Positions 18,116 to 26,603 of a stretch of 64,000 nucleotides of DNA are shown one piece after another. Every line of letters begins with the position of its first letter. Position 1 is the stretch's first letter. Source of the DNA: an uncultured Treponema sp. (GTDB taxonomy: Bacteria > Spirochaetota > Spirochaetia > Treponematales > Treponemataceae); contig CALINC010000141.1 in assembly GCA_938045195.1 (NCBI GenBank), forward strand, positions 3,731-67,730. Direction: 5' to 3'. Below the pieces are notes generated by a model that was given only the letters and a program-made list of their open reading frames with translations, was not told the DNA's origin and did no database searches. The position numbers and the translations under genes were made by a program.

Positions 18116-19778
18116 TTTTTCATCATCGAAAATACTTGCCGCAGTCCTCCCGCGCTTTGTTTTATCTGCGGCGGGTATTCTTTTTATAATTACCGCCCTT
18201 TCTTTTTTAGTTCCGCTTGTATTTAGTTTTGTTCCGCTATTTTCTTCCCGTTTTGATTTTACGCATATCACCGGAGGGCTTACTCAAGATAAGGCCGGTG
18301 CCGTCATTAGAATTTTACGCATAACGCTTTTTACGGTTACACAGGCTTTTTTTTCTGCATTACTGGCTGTCGGCATCGGGTTACCGTCTGCATATTTTTG
18401 TGCAAAAAAAAACTTTAAGGGCAGAAAATTTTTGCTTGCACTTTCAAGTGTCCCGCTATGCGTACCCGCAATAATAATTGCACTTGCATTTATACTTTTT
18501 TTCGGCAATAACGGAATTATCAATTCTGTATTAAAGCAGCTTTTTAAAAGCGATAAACCCATAATAAGTTTTTTATTTACTATGCGAGGCGTAATTTTGG
18601 TTCACGCATTTTATAACTTTCCGATTGCAATGCGGACTATTGCAGATGTTTGGGGAACCCTTAATGAAGATGAAGAACATGCCGCTATTCTTTTAGGTGC
18701 GGGAAAGTTTAGAATATTTAAAACAATCACACTACCGGCATTGATGAATGCGATAGCGGCTTCTTTTTTACTCATTTTTCTTTTTTGTTTTTTCAGTTTT
18801 ATAATTGTTTTGCTTTTCGGCGGTTTAGGAATTACAACACTTGAAGTAGAACTTTACAAAACTGCCCGTGCAAGTTTGAATATGAATCTTGCTGCAAAAA
18901 TATCTCTTATCGAAATTATTATTGCAAGTGCCGTAATTATGGTATATGCAAATATTCAAAAAAAAGTTGAGGGCATAAATCAAAATTTAAAGCAAAAAAA
19001 TAAAAGAACGGAATTAAAAGGCTGTGCGGAAAAAATAATATTTATGGTTACTATTTTTATTATTTTACTTTTTTTAATTGCGCCTCTTTTTTCTATTTTT
19101 TTGCGCTCGGTTTATAATGTAAATTATACTTCTGTTTTTGATAAATTTATTTCGTTAAAAGCATGGAAAAAAGTTTTATACTCATCCGTGTTTTGGAAAA
19201 GTGTAAAAACAACAATTTGGACAGGGCTTTGCACAGCCTCCGTTACGCTTATTACTTCATTATTTTTTGCATATCTTACAATTTTTTCAAATTTGAAAAA
19301 AACCGCAGCTGCCGTCCCTTATTTTCCGCTTGCCGTTTCATCGGTAATGTTAGGATTCGGATGGATGCTTTTACGTCCGAACGGAAGTATTGCAATGCTC
19401 ATTTTTGCACAAAGTGCATTGGCATGGCCTTTTGCGTGGACACAAATACAAACTTCGCTTTTACGTATACCGCAAAATATTTTTAATGCAGCTCTTTTAT
19501 TTTCCGTAAATAAAAAGGATGCGTTTTTCCGCACACTGCTTCCATTATGCAAACACGGAATTTTTTCTGCTTTTGCATTTGTATTTGCAATCAGTGCCGG
19601 CGACGCTTCTCTTCCAATAATTTTAAATATTAGGCAGTTTCAAAATTTGCCGCTGCTATTATATGATTATTCCGCTTCATACCGCTTCGCAGAATCTGCG
19701 GCAGTTGCAGTTATTTTAGCACTATTAACCGGATTTGTATTTTTTTTACAGGATGGAGTTTTATTAAAAGATGAATGA
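18099..19778 (+). CDS. thiP: thiamine ABC transporter permease
   Basis: About 559 residues with roughly twelve membrane segments arranged as two fused permease halves. The ThiP/FbpB-type EAA loop is visible in the first half (DEEHAAILLGAGKFRIFKTI), and a degenerate one (FNAALLFSVNKKDAFFRTLL) in the second. ATG 18099 is preferred over the adjacent TTG 18096. The start lies inside the thiB reading frame, so translation is probably coupled. Together with thiB and thiQ it imports thiamine. Confidence 0.87.
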   Translation: MFYKNNFSSSKILAAVLPRFVLSAAGILFIITALSFLVPLVFSFVPLFSSRFDFTHITGGLTQDKAGAVIRILRITLFTVTQAFFSALLAVGIGLPSAYFCAKKNFKGRKFLLALSSVPLCVPAIIIALAFILFFGNNGIINSVLKQLFKSDKPIISFLFTMRGVILVHAFYNFPIAMRTIADVWGTLNEDEEHAAILLGAGKFRIFKTITLPALMNAIAASFLLIFLFCFFSFIIVLLFGGLGITTLEVELYKTARASLNMNLAAKISLIEIIIASAVIMVYANIQKKVEGINQNLKQKNKRTELKGCAEKIIFMVTIFIILLFLIAPLFSIFLRSVYNVNYTSVFDKFISLKAWKKVLYSSVFWKSVKTTIWTGLCTASVTLITSLFFAYLTIFSNLKKTAAAVPYFPLAVSSVMLGFGWMLLRPNGSIAMLIFAQSALAWPFAWTQIQTSLLRIPQNIFNAALLFSVNKKDAFFRTLLPLCKHGIFSAFAFVFAISAGDASLPIILNIRQFQNLPLLLYDYSASYRFAESAAVAVILALLTGFVFFLQDGVLLKDE

Positions 19779-20415
19779 CACAAATGCTTTTTTGACGGTA
19801 GATAATTTAGTAAAAAAATTCGGAGAAAAAAATATTTCTATTTCTTTTAATTTAGAAAAAGGAAAAGCCCTCGCTTTGCTTGGACCGTCAGGTTGCGGAA
19901 AAACAACAATTTTAAAAATGATTGCAGGCCTTCTACAGCCCGATTCTGGCTCTGTATTTTTAGATGGGCACAACATAACAAATCTGCCTGCCGGAAAGCG
20001 GAAAATCGGAATGGTATTTCAAGATTATGCTCTTTTTCCGCACCTAAGCGTTGAAGACAATATCGGTTACGGTTTGGTTTCGCAGGGAATGAATAAAAAA
20101 GAAGCGCGGAAGCAAGCGCATATTATAATGAAGTCTTTTAATTTGGAAGGTTTGGAAAAACGCAAAACAGCTTTTCTTTCGGGCGGAGAAAAACAGCGGG
20201 TCTCTTTGGCACGCAGTTTAGCAGTACATCCGTCGCTTATTCTTTTTGACGAACCGCTTTCGGCATTGGATTCTGACCTGCGGTTAAAACTCCGAAAAGA
20301 TTTACGCGAAAAACAAAAAGCACTCGGATACACTGCAATATACGTTACGCACGATAAAGAGGAAGCATCCGAACTGACCGATACAATTATGTATATGAAT
20401 GTCTTTAGCGAATAA
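19771..20415 (+). CDS. thiQ: thiamine ABC transporter ATP-binding protein
   Basis: A 214-residue ABC ATPase. Walker A GPSGCGKTT, Q-loop MVFQDYALFPHLS, signature LSGGEKQRVSLARSLAV, Walker B LILFDEPLSALD and the switch His (YVTHDKEEA) are all intact. It is short for a transporter ATPase and has no C-terminal regulatory domain, as is usual for ThiQ. Its ATG overlaps the end of thiP by 8 nt. Confidence 0.88.
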   Translation: MNDTNAFLTVDNLVKKFGEKNISISFNLEKGKALALLGPSGCGKTTILKMIAGLLQPDSGSVFLDGHNITNLPAGKRKIGMVFQDYALFPHLSVEDNIGYGLVSQGMNKKEARKQAHIIMKSFNLEGLEKRKTAFLSGGEKQRVSLARSLAVHPSLILFDEPLSALDSDLRLKLRKDLREKQKALGYTAIYVTHDKEEASELTDTIMYMNVFSE

Positions 20416-20463
20416 ACACTTGATAAAATCGCATAAAACCTCCAAGATGGATTAATCAGGTAT

Positions 20464-20492
20464 GCCGTTTCTCACTAGCGTTACGAAACGGC
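20464..20492. terminator. hairpin downstream of thiQ
   Basis: Inverted repeat GCCGTTTC (20464-20471) and GAAACGGC (20485-20492), with a 13-nt loop. There is no T run directly after it, so it may act together with the dyad at 20502-20534. Confidence 0.4.
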
Positions 20493-20501
20493 GGAAATTT
20501 G

Positions 20502-20534
20502 TCAATCCTAGATTTTGAGAAAATCTGCGATTGA
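20502..20534. terminator. second hairpin between thiQ and argS
   Basis: TCAATC + AGATTTT pairs with AAAATCT + GATTGA (13 bp in total with one 2x2 internal loop, triloop GAG). It lies between convergent genes. The same stretch contains a 25-codon open segment starting at TTG 20515 (residues LRKSAIDEFIGKLIGK...), which may be a gene remnant; no family recognised. Confidence 0.45.
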
Positions 20535-20581
20535 TGAATTTATCGGAAAGCTTATTGGGAAATTTAATCCGGACAATGATG

Positions 20582-22354
20582 TTACATAACTTCCATAAAC
20601 GGAATAACCGTAAGCCTCATTGCATTTTGCAACACAATTTGTGCTGCCTGTGCCAATTTTAAACGCGTTACGCTTAAATCGGCATCTCCTGCTGATAAAA
20701 TCGGACAATCTCGATAAAAACGGCTGAATGCTTTTGATACTTCATATAGATATGAAGTTAAAACACTGGGGTCTTTCCGCTCGCCGGCTCTATTGACATG
20801 GTTGGGAAAATCTTCAAGGGTTTTTAAAAGTTCCCATTCCGATTTGTGCGAGAGCAGCTCCGGTTTTACGTTTCCGTTTTTTAAAAGCTCTTTTGCTTCA
20901 GATGAATCCGCTTTGCGCAAGATAGAAGAAATTCTCGCGCCCATATATTGAAGATAGGGTCCCGTATTGCCTGTAAACGACAAAGATTCTTTCGGATTAA
21001 AGAGCATATCTTTTTTAGGACTTACTTGGAGAAGAAAATAATGCAAAGCACCAAGGGCGATATTTTCAGCAACGGCATTTACATCCCCGACTTCTTTTTC
21101 ACGTCCGTTTTCGGTAATTTTTTTTAAGGCTTCTTCATGAAGCGAATCAATTAAATCATCAGCATCTACAACCGTTCCCTCACGGCTTTTCATTTTTCCT
21201 TCCGGTAAATTTACCATTCCGTAAGAAAGATGATACATATCGGCTGCCCACTTAAAACCAAGTTGTTTTAAAATATAGAATAAAACTTTAAAATGATATT
21301 CCTGCTCGTTTCCGACGACATAAATCATCTGATTAAATGCCCAGTCGTTGTGGCGTAAAATTGCAGTTCCTATATCCTGCGTTATATAAAGAGAAGTTCC
21401 ATCGCCGCGCAATAAAACTTTTTTATCTAAGTTTATGGGGGCAAGGTCTATCCAAATCGAACCGTCTTCTTCTTTATAAAAAATGCCGTCTTTTAAACCT
21501 TTTAGAACTTGGTCTTTTCCTTTTAAGTACGTTTCGCTTTCAAAATATAATTTTTCAAATGAAACTCCCGTTCTCTTATAGGTTTCACTGATGCCGTCTA
21601 TTGCCCACTTATTCATCATTTTCCACAACTGCATAAGCTCAGGATTGGTTCCGGCTTCCCAATCCAAAAGAATTTGTTTTGCTTCGGCATCGGCTTTTTC
21701 AGGATTTTCTTGACTATATTTGTGGAAGGCAACGTACATATCGCCGACGAAGTGGTCTGATTTTACACCCTCTTTTTCGGGAGTCGTTCCGTTTGCAAAT
21801 TTTTGATATGCAAGCATAGATTTACAAATATGCACCCCACGGTCGTTTATTATGTTTACCTTAAAAACATCAGCACCGCAGAATTTCAATACGCGTGACA
21901 TACACTCGCCGACGGCATCATTTCTCAGATGTCCCAAATGCAAGGGTTTATTTGTATTTGGACCTGAAAATTCCAGCATTATTTTTTTACCGGAAAGGCT
22001 TTTTGTTTTGCCGTAATTTTCTTTTTCGGTTAAAATTTTATTTAAAACATTGGAAGCCAAATCGCTCTTAGGAAGAAAAATATTAAGATAAGGTCCCGCC
22101 GCTTTCGCTTCACCGAATTGTTTTAGTTCGGGATTATTTATAATGCGTGAATAAAGGTCTGCTGCAATTTTAGGCGGCGCAGTTCTAAAAGTTTTTGCAA
22201 ATACAAAAAGCGGAAAGGCAATGTCTCCCATTTCAGGATTGGGCGGTGTTTCAATATTTATAGAATTAATAGTAATTTCATCACAGCCTGCAGGTTTAAT
22301 TTTGTTTAAGTTTTCGGCAATAATTTTCTGCCACGTAATTTTAATATCTTCCAT
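20582..22354 (-). CDS. argS: arginyl-tRNA synthetase
   Basis: A 590-residue class I synthetase that charges tRNA-Arg. Signature HIGH-type motif in FSGPNTNKPLHLGHLRNDAV (residues ~129-148). The catalytic loop GKMKSREGTVVDADDLID stands in for KMSKS. The DALR anticodon-binding domain is at the C-terminus (ending RLTVIPFMEVM). The start codon has no Shine-Dalgarno sequence; a consensus promoter ends 8 nt upstream, so the mRNA may be leaderless. Confidence 0.95.
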   Translation of the reverse strand: MEDIKITWQKIIAENLNKIKPAGCDEITINSINIETPPNPEMGDIAFPLFVFAKTFRTAPPKIAADLYSRIINNPELKQFGEAKAAGPYLNIFLPKSDLASNVLNKILTEKENYGKTKSLSGKKIMLEFSGPNTNKPLHLGHLRNDAVGECMSRVLKFCGADVFKVNIINDRGVHICKSMLAYQKFANGTTPEKEGVKSDHFVGDMYVAFHKYSQENPEKADAEAKQILLDWEAGTNPELMQLWKMMNKWAIDGISETYKRTGVSFEKLYFESETYLKGKDQVLKGLKDGIFYKEEDGSIWIDLAPINLDKKVLLRGDGTSLYITQDIGTAILRHNDWAFNQMIYVVGNEQEYHFKVLFYILKQLGFKWAADMYHLSYGMVNLPEGKMKSREGTVVDADDLIDSLHEEALKKITENGREKEVGDVNAVAENIALGALHYFLLQVSPKKDMLFNPKESLSFTGNTGPYLQYMGARISSILRKADSSEAKELLKNGNVKPELLSHKSEWELLKTLEDFPNHVNRAGERKDPSVLTSYLYEVSKAFSRFYRDCPILSAGDADLSVTRLKLAQAAQIVLQNAMRLTVIPFMEVM

Positions 22355-22362
22355 AATGTAAA

Positions 22363-22391
22363 ATTATAGCATAATTAAATGTATTTTGCAA
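22363..22391 (-). promoter_or_regulatory. argS promoter, probably leaderless
   Basis: TTGCAA (22391-22386), 17-nt spacer, TATAAT (22368-22363). Only 8 nt (TTTACATT) separate the -10 box from the ATG at 22354, so transcription should begin at or just before the start codon. Confidence 0.65.
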
Positions 22392-22472
22392 TACAATGAG
22401 GATAATGTGAATAATGTTCAATAGTTGTAAAATTATGTATCGCAAGATATAATAAGCATATCCAATATTATC

Positions 22473-22644
22473 TATAGGAGAAGAGCTAAACAGTTCGGCA
22501 CAAATGGCGCCTCTCTGTTTAGCCGGCGAGTTTGCCTCATCGGCAAACGTCGCGTATTGTATGCAGTTTTGCAAAAGCAAAACTGCGTGAAAAAATATTT
22601 TTCGGAAACTGATGTTTCCTGCAAAATATTTTTATAGGAGAAGA
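22473..22644 (+). repeat. structured dispersed repeat, copy 1 (5' leader of hflX)
   Basis: About 160 bp bracketed by the 12-bp direct repeat TATAGGAGAAGA (22473-22484 and 22633-22644). Four hairpins follow one another: GCTAAACAG/CTGTTTAGC (22485-22493, 22515-22523), GTTTGCC/GGCAAAC (22530-22548), GCAGTTTTGC/GCAAAACTGC (22563-22586) and GGAAAC/GTTTCC (22604-22619) flanked by AAAATATTTT arms. A second copy is at 62155-62326 on the minus strand. Both copies end at the ribosome-binding site of the gene that follows. This fills the argS-hflX intergenic region. Confidence 0.75.
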
Positions 22645-22646
22645 TT

Positions 22647-23804
22647 TTGTACGATTTAAAAATTAAGAAGAAAAAAGCACTGCTTATTTTTACCGACATT
22701 TATTTCGATATGAAAAAAAATAATTCGTTAGTATCGAAAACAAACGGAAAAAAGATTGAAGCACTGCGGCATATAGAAGAAGATGAATTATGCAGTTTGA
22801 CAAAAAATATTTTTATAGAACCTGTTTTTATAATGCGGTTTAAAATTGCTTCGCCTAATCCGGCAACTCTCGTAGGCTCAGGTCAGCTTGAAAAAATTGC
22901 AGAAACCGCTCATGCTCTGGATGCCGAAATAATTATTTTTAACAGCGATTTATCTCCCGGCGTACAGCGTAACCTTGAAACATTTTTAAATCTCTGTGTT
23001 ATAGATCGCCGTGAAGTTATTATTACAATTTTTGCGGATAGAGCAAAAACCCATGAAGCGGTTCTGCAAGCTAAACTTGCAGGGCTTGAATATTCAATGC
23101 CCCGCCTTTCCAGACGCTGGGAGGGAATGGCACAACAACGTGGAGGGGTAAAGGGTTCCCGCGGTGCCGGTGAAAAAAAATTGGAACTCGATAAAAGAAA
23201 ACTGCGCAGCAATATTTCAAAATTAAAAAAAGAAGTTGAAAAGGTTAAAACCCAACGGGACGTTCAACGTAAGAACCGAATGAACGGCGGTAAAAAGGTA
23301 GGTGCTATTGTCGGATATACCAATGCGGGAAAATCTTCATTATTAAAAAAACTTTCTGGAACCGAGATTTTTACCGAAGATACATTATTTGCTACGCTCG
23401 ATGCGGAAACTAGAAAAATCTTTTTTCAAACAGAGGCTGAAAGCGTAAGTTTTTTGCTTACCGATACCGTAGGCTTTGTCAGTAATTTGCCGCATCAGCT
23501 GATAGATTCTTTCCGCTCGACATTGGAAGAAGCTGTTATCGCAGATTTTTTACTCATTGTCTGTGATGCCTCGCATCCGGCAATGCGGGAATGTTTTGCC
23601 GTAACAAATTCAATTTTAAACGAATTGGGCTGTTCTAATAAACCCGTAATAATTGCAATAAATAAAATTGATAAGGCTTTTGATATGGGAGAAATTCTCA
23701 GCTTTAAACTTCAATATCCCGAAGCCGTCGAAATTTCGGTAAAAACGGGAAGCGGTTTAGACGTGCTTAAAACAAAGTTGAAACAAATAGTCTGCATTGA
23801 TTGA
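22647..23804 (+). CDS. hflX: GTPase HflX
   Basis: A 385-residue ribosome-associated GTPase. The N-terminal HflX domain ends in the glycine-rich segment GMAQQRGGVKGSRGAGE, then a coiled-coil (ISKLKKEVEKVKTQR). The G domain has G1 GYTNAGKSS, G3 DTVGFVSNLPHQL and G4 NKID. HflX rescues or splits stalled ribosomes. The start is TTG 22647 with an AGGAG at 22636-22640; that ribosome-binding site is the right-hand terminal repeat of the structured element upstream. Confidence 0.92.
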   Translation: MYDLKIKKKKALLIFTDIYFDMKKNNSLVSKTNGKKIEALRHIEEDELCSLTKNIFIEPVFIMRFKIASPNPATLVGSGQLEKIAETAHALDAEIIIFNSDLSPGVQRNLETFLNLCVIDRREVIITIFADRAKTHEAVLQAKLAGLEYSMPRLSRRWEGMAQQRGGVKGSRGAGEKKLELDKRKLRSNISKLKKEVEKVKTQRDVQRKNRMNGGKKVGAIVGYTNAGKSSLLKKLSGTEIFTEDTLFATLDAETRKIFFQTEAESVSFLLTDTVGFVSNLPHQLIDSFRSTLEEAVIADFLLIVCDASHPAMRECFAVTNSILNELGCSNKPVIIAINKIDKAFDMGEILSFKLQYPEAVEISVKTGSGLDVLKTKLKQIVCID

Positions 23805-23817
23805 GAGATTAGTAAGG

Positions 23818-24927
23818 TTACATATATTTTTTCAAAATAAATAAATATTCCCAAACATGTATTTTGCGGTTATTTAAATTTCTACTCCCTCTAAATGTAT
23901 TATATGTAATTTCTTTAATTTTTATATTGCCGTATTTTTTTAACATTTCCGACATTTCCTCAAATGAAATTAAACCTTCAGAATTATAAGAAATAATTAT
24001 ATATTTTGAGTCAAGAGCGGCAATTATTTTTTCCAGAGATTTTAGTGCGGAATTTTTTTTGTTAAAATCGGAACGGAGCCAGTCTTGGGTAATACCCGAA
24101 ACCTTACTTATTTCGACATCAAGTTTATTTTTTATAATTAAATTGAGCATAAAATAATTGGAACCGTACGGATGCGCATTATACGGCGGGTCGAGATATG
24201 CAATGTCAATATTTGAAATCTCGTGCGCTAATTGCACTGCATCTTTTTGGTAAATACATACTTCAGAATTAAAATTGCTAAAAACAGGTTCCTTTAATTC
24301 TATTTTTCCCAATATTCTGGTAAGAGCATTTTTCCCGTTTGCACCGAAACAACCGCGTCCCGTTTTTTTATCCTTATAAAAGCCTTTAAATACTCCGCTC
24401 GTATTTGTATGAATGGATGCCTCGGTAATCAGCGGAGCAAGAAAATATTTTTTTAAGGAGTCTTCTTTGACTATTTCATCAATTAATTTTCTGTATGTAT
24501 CAATGCGCATTGCGTTTTCATGCGTATAAAAAACTCTTTCATTCTGTTGAATATTATTATCGTCTTCAGGCGCATAATTATTTGAGATAATTCCGCATAT
24601 TTTATGCTCGTTACAATGCTGTTCAATCATTTTCCGGTAAGCACTGCATTTTTCTTTGGGGTAATCGTCTTTGTTTGTAAGATAGCAAGCACTCAGTAAA
24701 GCGGCATACGATTCAATGTCATTTACTATAAGTTTTTTGCTGTGCCGTTTTAACATTCTGGAAACAATACCGGAGCCGGAAAACAAATCGGCGCATACAA
24801 GGCTGTTACCGTTAAAAGCTTTTTTTATTTTTTCGACTTCGATTTCTATATTTTTAATTAAACGTCTTTTATTCCCCAAGTACGTAATTATTTGCTTTGT
24901 AAGGAATTCCGTATTTTCTGCTTCCAT
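23818..24927 (-). CDS. DNA adenine N6-methyltransferase, D12 class (orphan)
   Basis: A 369-residue methyltransferase. The SAM-binding motif is VCADLFSGSGIVSRMLKRH and the catalytic motif IV is DIAYLDPPYNAHPYGSNYF. N-terminal YLGNKRRLI is the motif X analogue. The order places it in the D12 (Dam/DpnM/FokI-like) class. No restriction endonuclease gene is next to it, so it is either a solitary regulator-type methylase or the remnant of a restriction system. The recognition site cannot be read from sequence. It diverges from the phosphatase operon. Confidence 0.88.
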   Translation of the reverse strand: MEAENTEFLTKQIITYLGNKRRLIKNIEIEVEKIKKAFNGNSLVCADLFSGSGIVSRMLKRHSKKLIVNDIESYAALLSACYLTNKDDYPKEKCSAYRKMIEQHCNEHKICGIISNNYAPEDDNNIQQNERVFYTHENAMRIDTYRKLIDEIVKEDSLKKYFLAPLITEASIHTNTSGVFKGFYKDKKTGRGCFGANGKNALTRILGKIELKEPVFSNFNSEVCIYQKDAVQLAHEISNIDIAYLDPPYNAHPYGSNYFMLNLIIKNKLDVEISKVSGITQDWLRSDFNKKNSALKSLEKIIAALDSKYIIISYNSEGLISFEEMSEMLKKYGNIKIKEITYNTFRGSRNLNNRKIHVWEYLFILKKYM

Positions 24928-25013
24928 AAGTATAGGACAGCATTCTAATGCGTTTTTTAAAATTTGTAAAGAGTATAAACAACTTTTATCTAAAGTATGC
25001 TAAAAATGCTTTT

Positions 25014-25066
25014 ATTCGTGCGGATGGTTTAATACCCTGTTGCTGCGCAACGTACGCTCTGCATCG
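25014..25066. repeat. 53-bp dispersed repeat, copy 1
   Basis: Matches 63932-63984 at 50 of 53 positions in the same orientation. The core TTTAATACCCTGTTGCTGC includes a small GTTGC-TGC-GCAAC hairpin. It lies in the intergenic region between the methyltransferase and the first phosphatase gene, away from either start codon. Confidence 0.7.
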
Positions 25067-25149
25067 GAGTATGTTAATATATTTTTCATTGAATACTTTA
25101 TTTTTCTTTACATTTATGATAAAATATGATATATGCTGGAGAGTTTTAG

Positions 25150-26601
25150 ATGATAAAATTACGTAAAATACTTTCAAATATTCTTATAAGTATCGGTATG
25201 AGCGGTGTTTTTGCTCTCTTTTTGATATTTGTAAGCCCGCGGTTCTTATTTTTAGGAAAATTTTATTCCGCCAGCGATATGACGCTTGCGTTAAGCCGTC
25301 TATCCAAAGTTCCGGAAATGACTCAAACACACCGTTTTTTTATAGGGACGTTCGTGTTCGTAATTGTGAGCATTTTTACCGGAGCATTAATTAAGATTTT
25401 TTCAAAGAGAATAGAAAATATCGAATATGGGCGTTCCAAAACGAAGATTTTTGCAGATTTTTTAAAAAACCTCAGATTTTGTTATACCGATGAGAATTTA
25501 ATAGACACTCTTCACAATGAACTGGAATATCTGGGGGATTGTTCCGTGATGATTATAAATGCAAAAGAAAATACCGTTGTGTATAATAGTACTGCACGCT
25601 TTGTATCAATGCCCGAAACGTTTAAACTGCTGCAAGATTGCTCAAAAGATTTAAACACCGGAATGTATTTTTTTAATCCCGATTTAAAAATTTGTAAACA
25701 AAAGCATGCCCGTATTGCAGCCGTCATCTTGGAAGATTTACATTTTTTTATTATTTGCAGATACTTAAACGAAATTGAACCTGAAATTTTCGGCACCATG
25801 TTTTCCGAATTTGCAAATTATGAAAATAGAGCCGTGACTTTGGAGAAACTGCTGTATCTTTCGCAATTAACGCAAGAATGGGATATGGTTGCCGATACAC
25901 AGCGGGCCTTTTTACCTCAAAAAATGCCGGAAACTTCGGTGCTTGATATTGCTTCCTATTTTAAACCGCTTGTAAATGTTTCCGGAGATTATTATGACGT
26001 AATTAAAATCAGCGATACTAAAACGCTATTGGTTTTGGGAGATGTTTCGGGCAAAGGTCTTGCAGCGGCACTGGTTATGGGCGTTGTAGTTAATACCATT
26101 AAAATTGCAAAAGATAAAGAAAATCTTGCAGGTCTTATTATTGCTATTGATACGGCTATTAAACGTATGAATTTAATGGATAAATATACTGTTTTGTTTT
26201 TAGGTTTGATAGATACCGAAAAAATGACCTTAAAATATGTAAATGCCTCAATGGAAAATCCTATGATTTTGACGGAATCTCCTTATGGGTATAAAGTAAA
26301 ATCGCTGGATTCAACGTGCAGTATTGTAGGTATTATTGATTTGGAAGATATCGGTGTCGAAGAACGTAAACTGTATCGAGGCGATATTGTCTTTATGGCA
26401 ACTGACGGTGTACCCGAAACAATGAATGCAGACGGTGTGGAATTAGGTGATAATGAGGTGTATTTGGATTCTATAAAATCTTTTGCCTCTTTTGATGCTA
26501 ATGAGATTTTGGATAAAACGGCAAATCTTGTTTTTTCGTATTCGGGAAACAACAAATTACGCGATGACATTACAATGCTATGCGTAAAGATTAAGGAGTA
26601 A
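25150..26601 (+). CDS. membrane-bound SpoIIE/RsbU-type PP2C phosphatase
   Basis: Encodes 483 residues. Two membrane segments (residues ~10-35 and ~62-85) flank a short external loop. A central region resembles a sensor domain without a clear family. The C-terminal PP2C/SpoIIE domain starts near residue 270 (LDIASYFKPLVNVSGDYYD) and keeps the metal Asp residues (GDVSGKGLAAAL, MATDGVPE, DDITMLCV). Such phosphatases dephosphorylate STAS proteins in partner switching. A GGAGAG ribosome-binding site precedes the ATG. The next phosphatase gene follows after 2 nt. Confidence 0.87.
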   Translation: MIKLRKILSNILISIGMSGVFALFLIFVSPRFLFLGKFYSASDMTLALSRLSKVPEMTQTHRFFIGTFVFVIVSIFTGALIKIFSKRIENIEYGRSKTKIFADFLKNLRFCYTDENLIDTLHNELEYLGDCSVMIINAKENTVVYNSTARFVSMPETFKLLQDCSKDLNTGMYFFNPDLKICKQKHARIAAVILEDLHFFIICRYLNEIEPEIFGTMFSEFANYENRAVTLEKLLYLSQLTQEWDMVADTQRAFLPQKMPETSVLDIASYFKPLVNVSGDYYDVIKISDTKTLLVLGDVSGKGLAAALVMGVVVNTIKIAKDKENLAGLIIAIDTAIKRMNLMDKYTVLFLGLIDTEKMTLKYVNASMENPMILTESPYGYKVKSLDSTCSIVGIIDLEDIGVEERKLYRGDIVFMATDGVPETMNADGVELGDNEVYLDSIKSFASFDANEILDKTANLVFSYSGNNKLRDDITMLCVKIKE

Positions 26602-26603
26602 AA

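Noticed and set aside
20464..20534. Possible CRISPR-like or attachment-site dyads after thiQ
   Set aside because: Only single hairpins, no repeated units and no integrase nearby; convergent-gene terminators are a simpler explanation.
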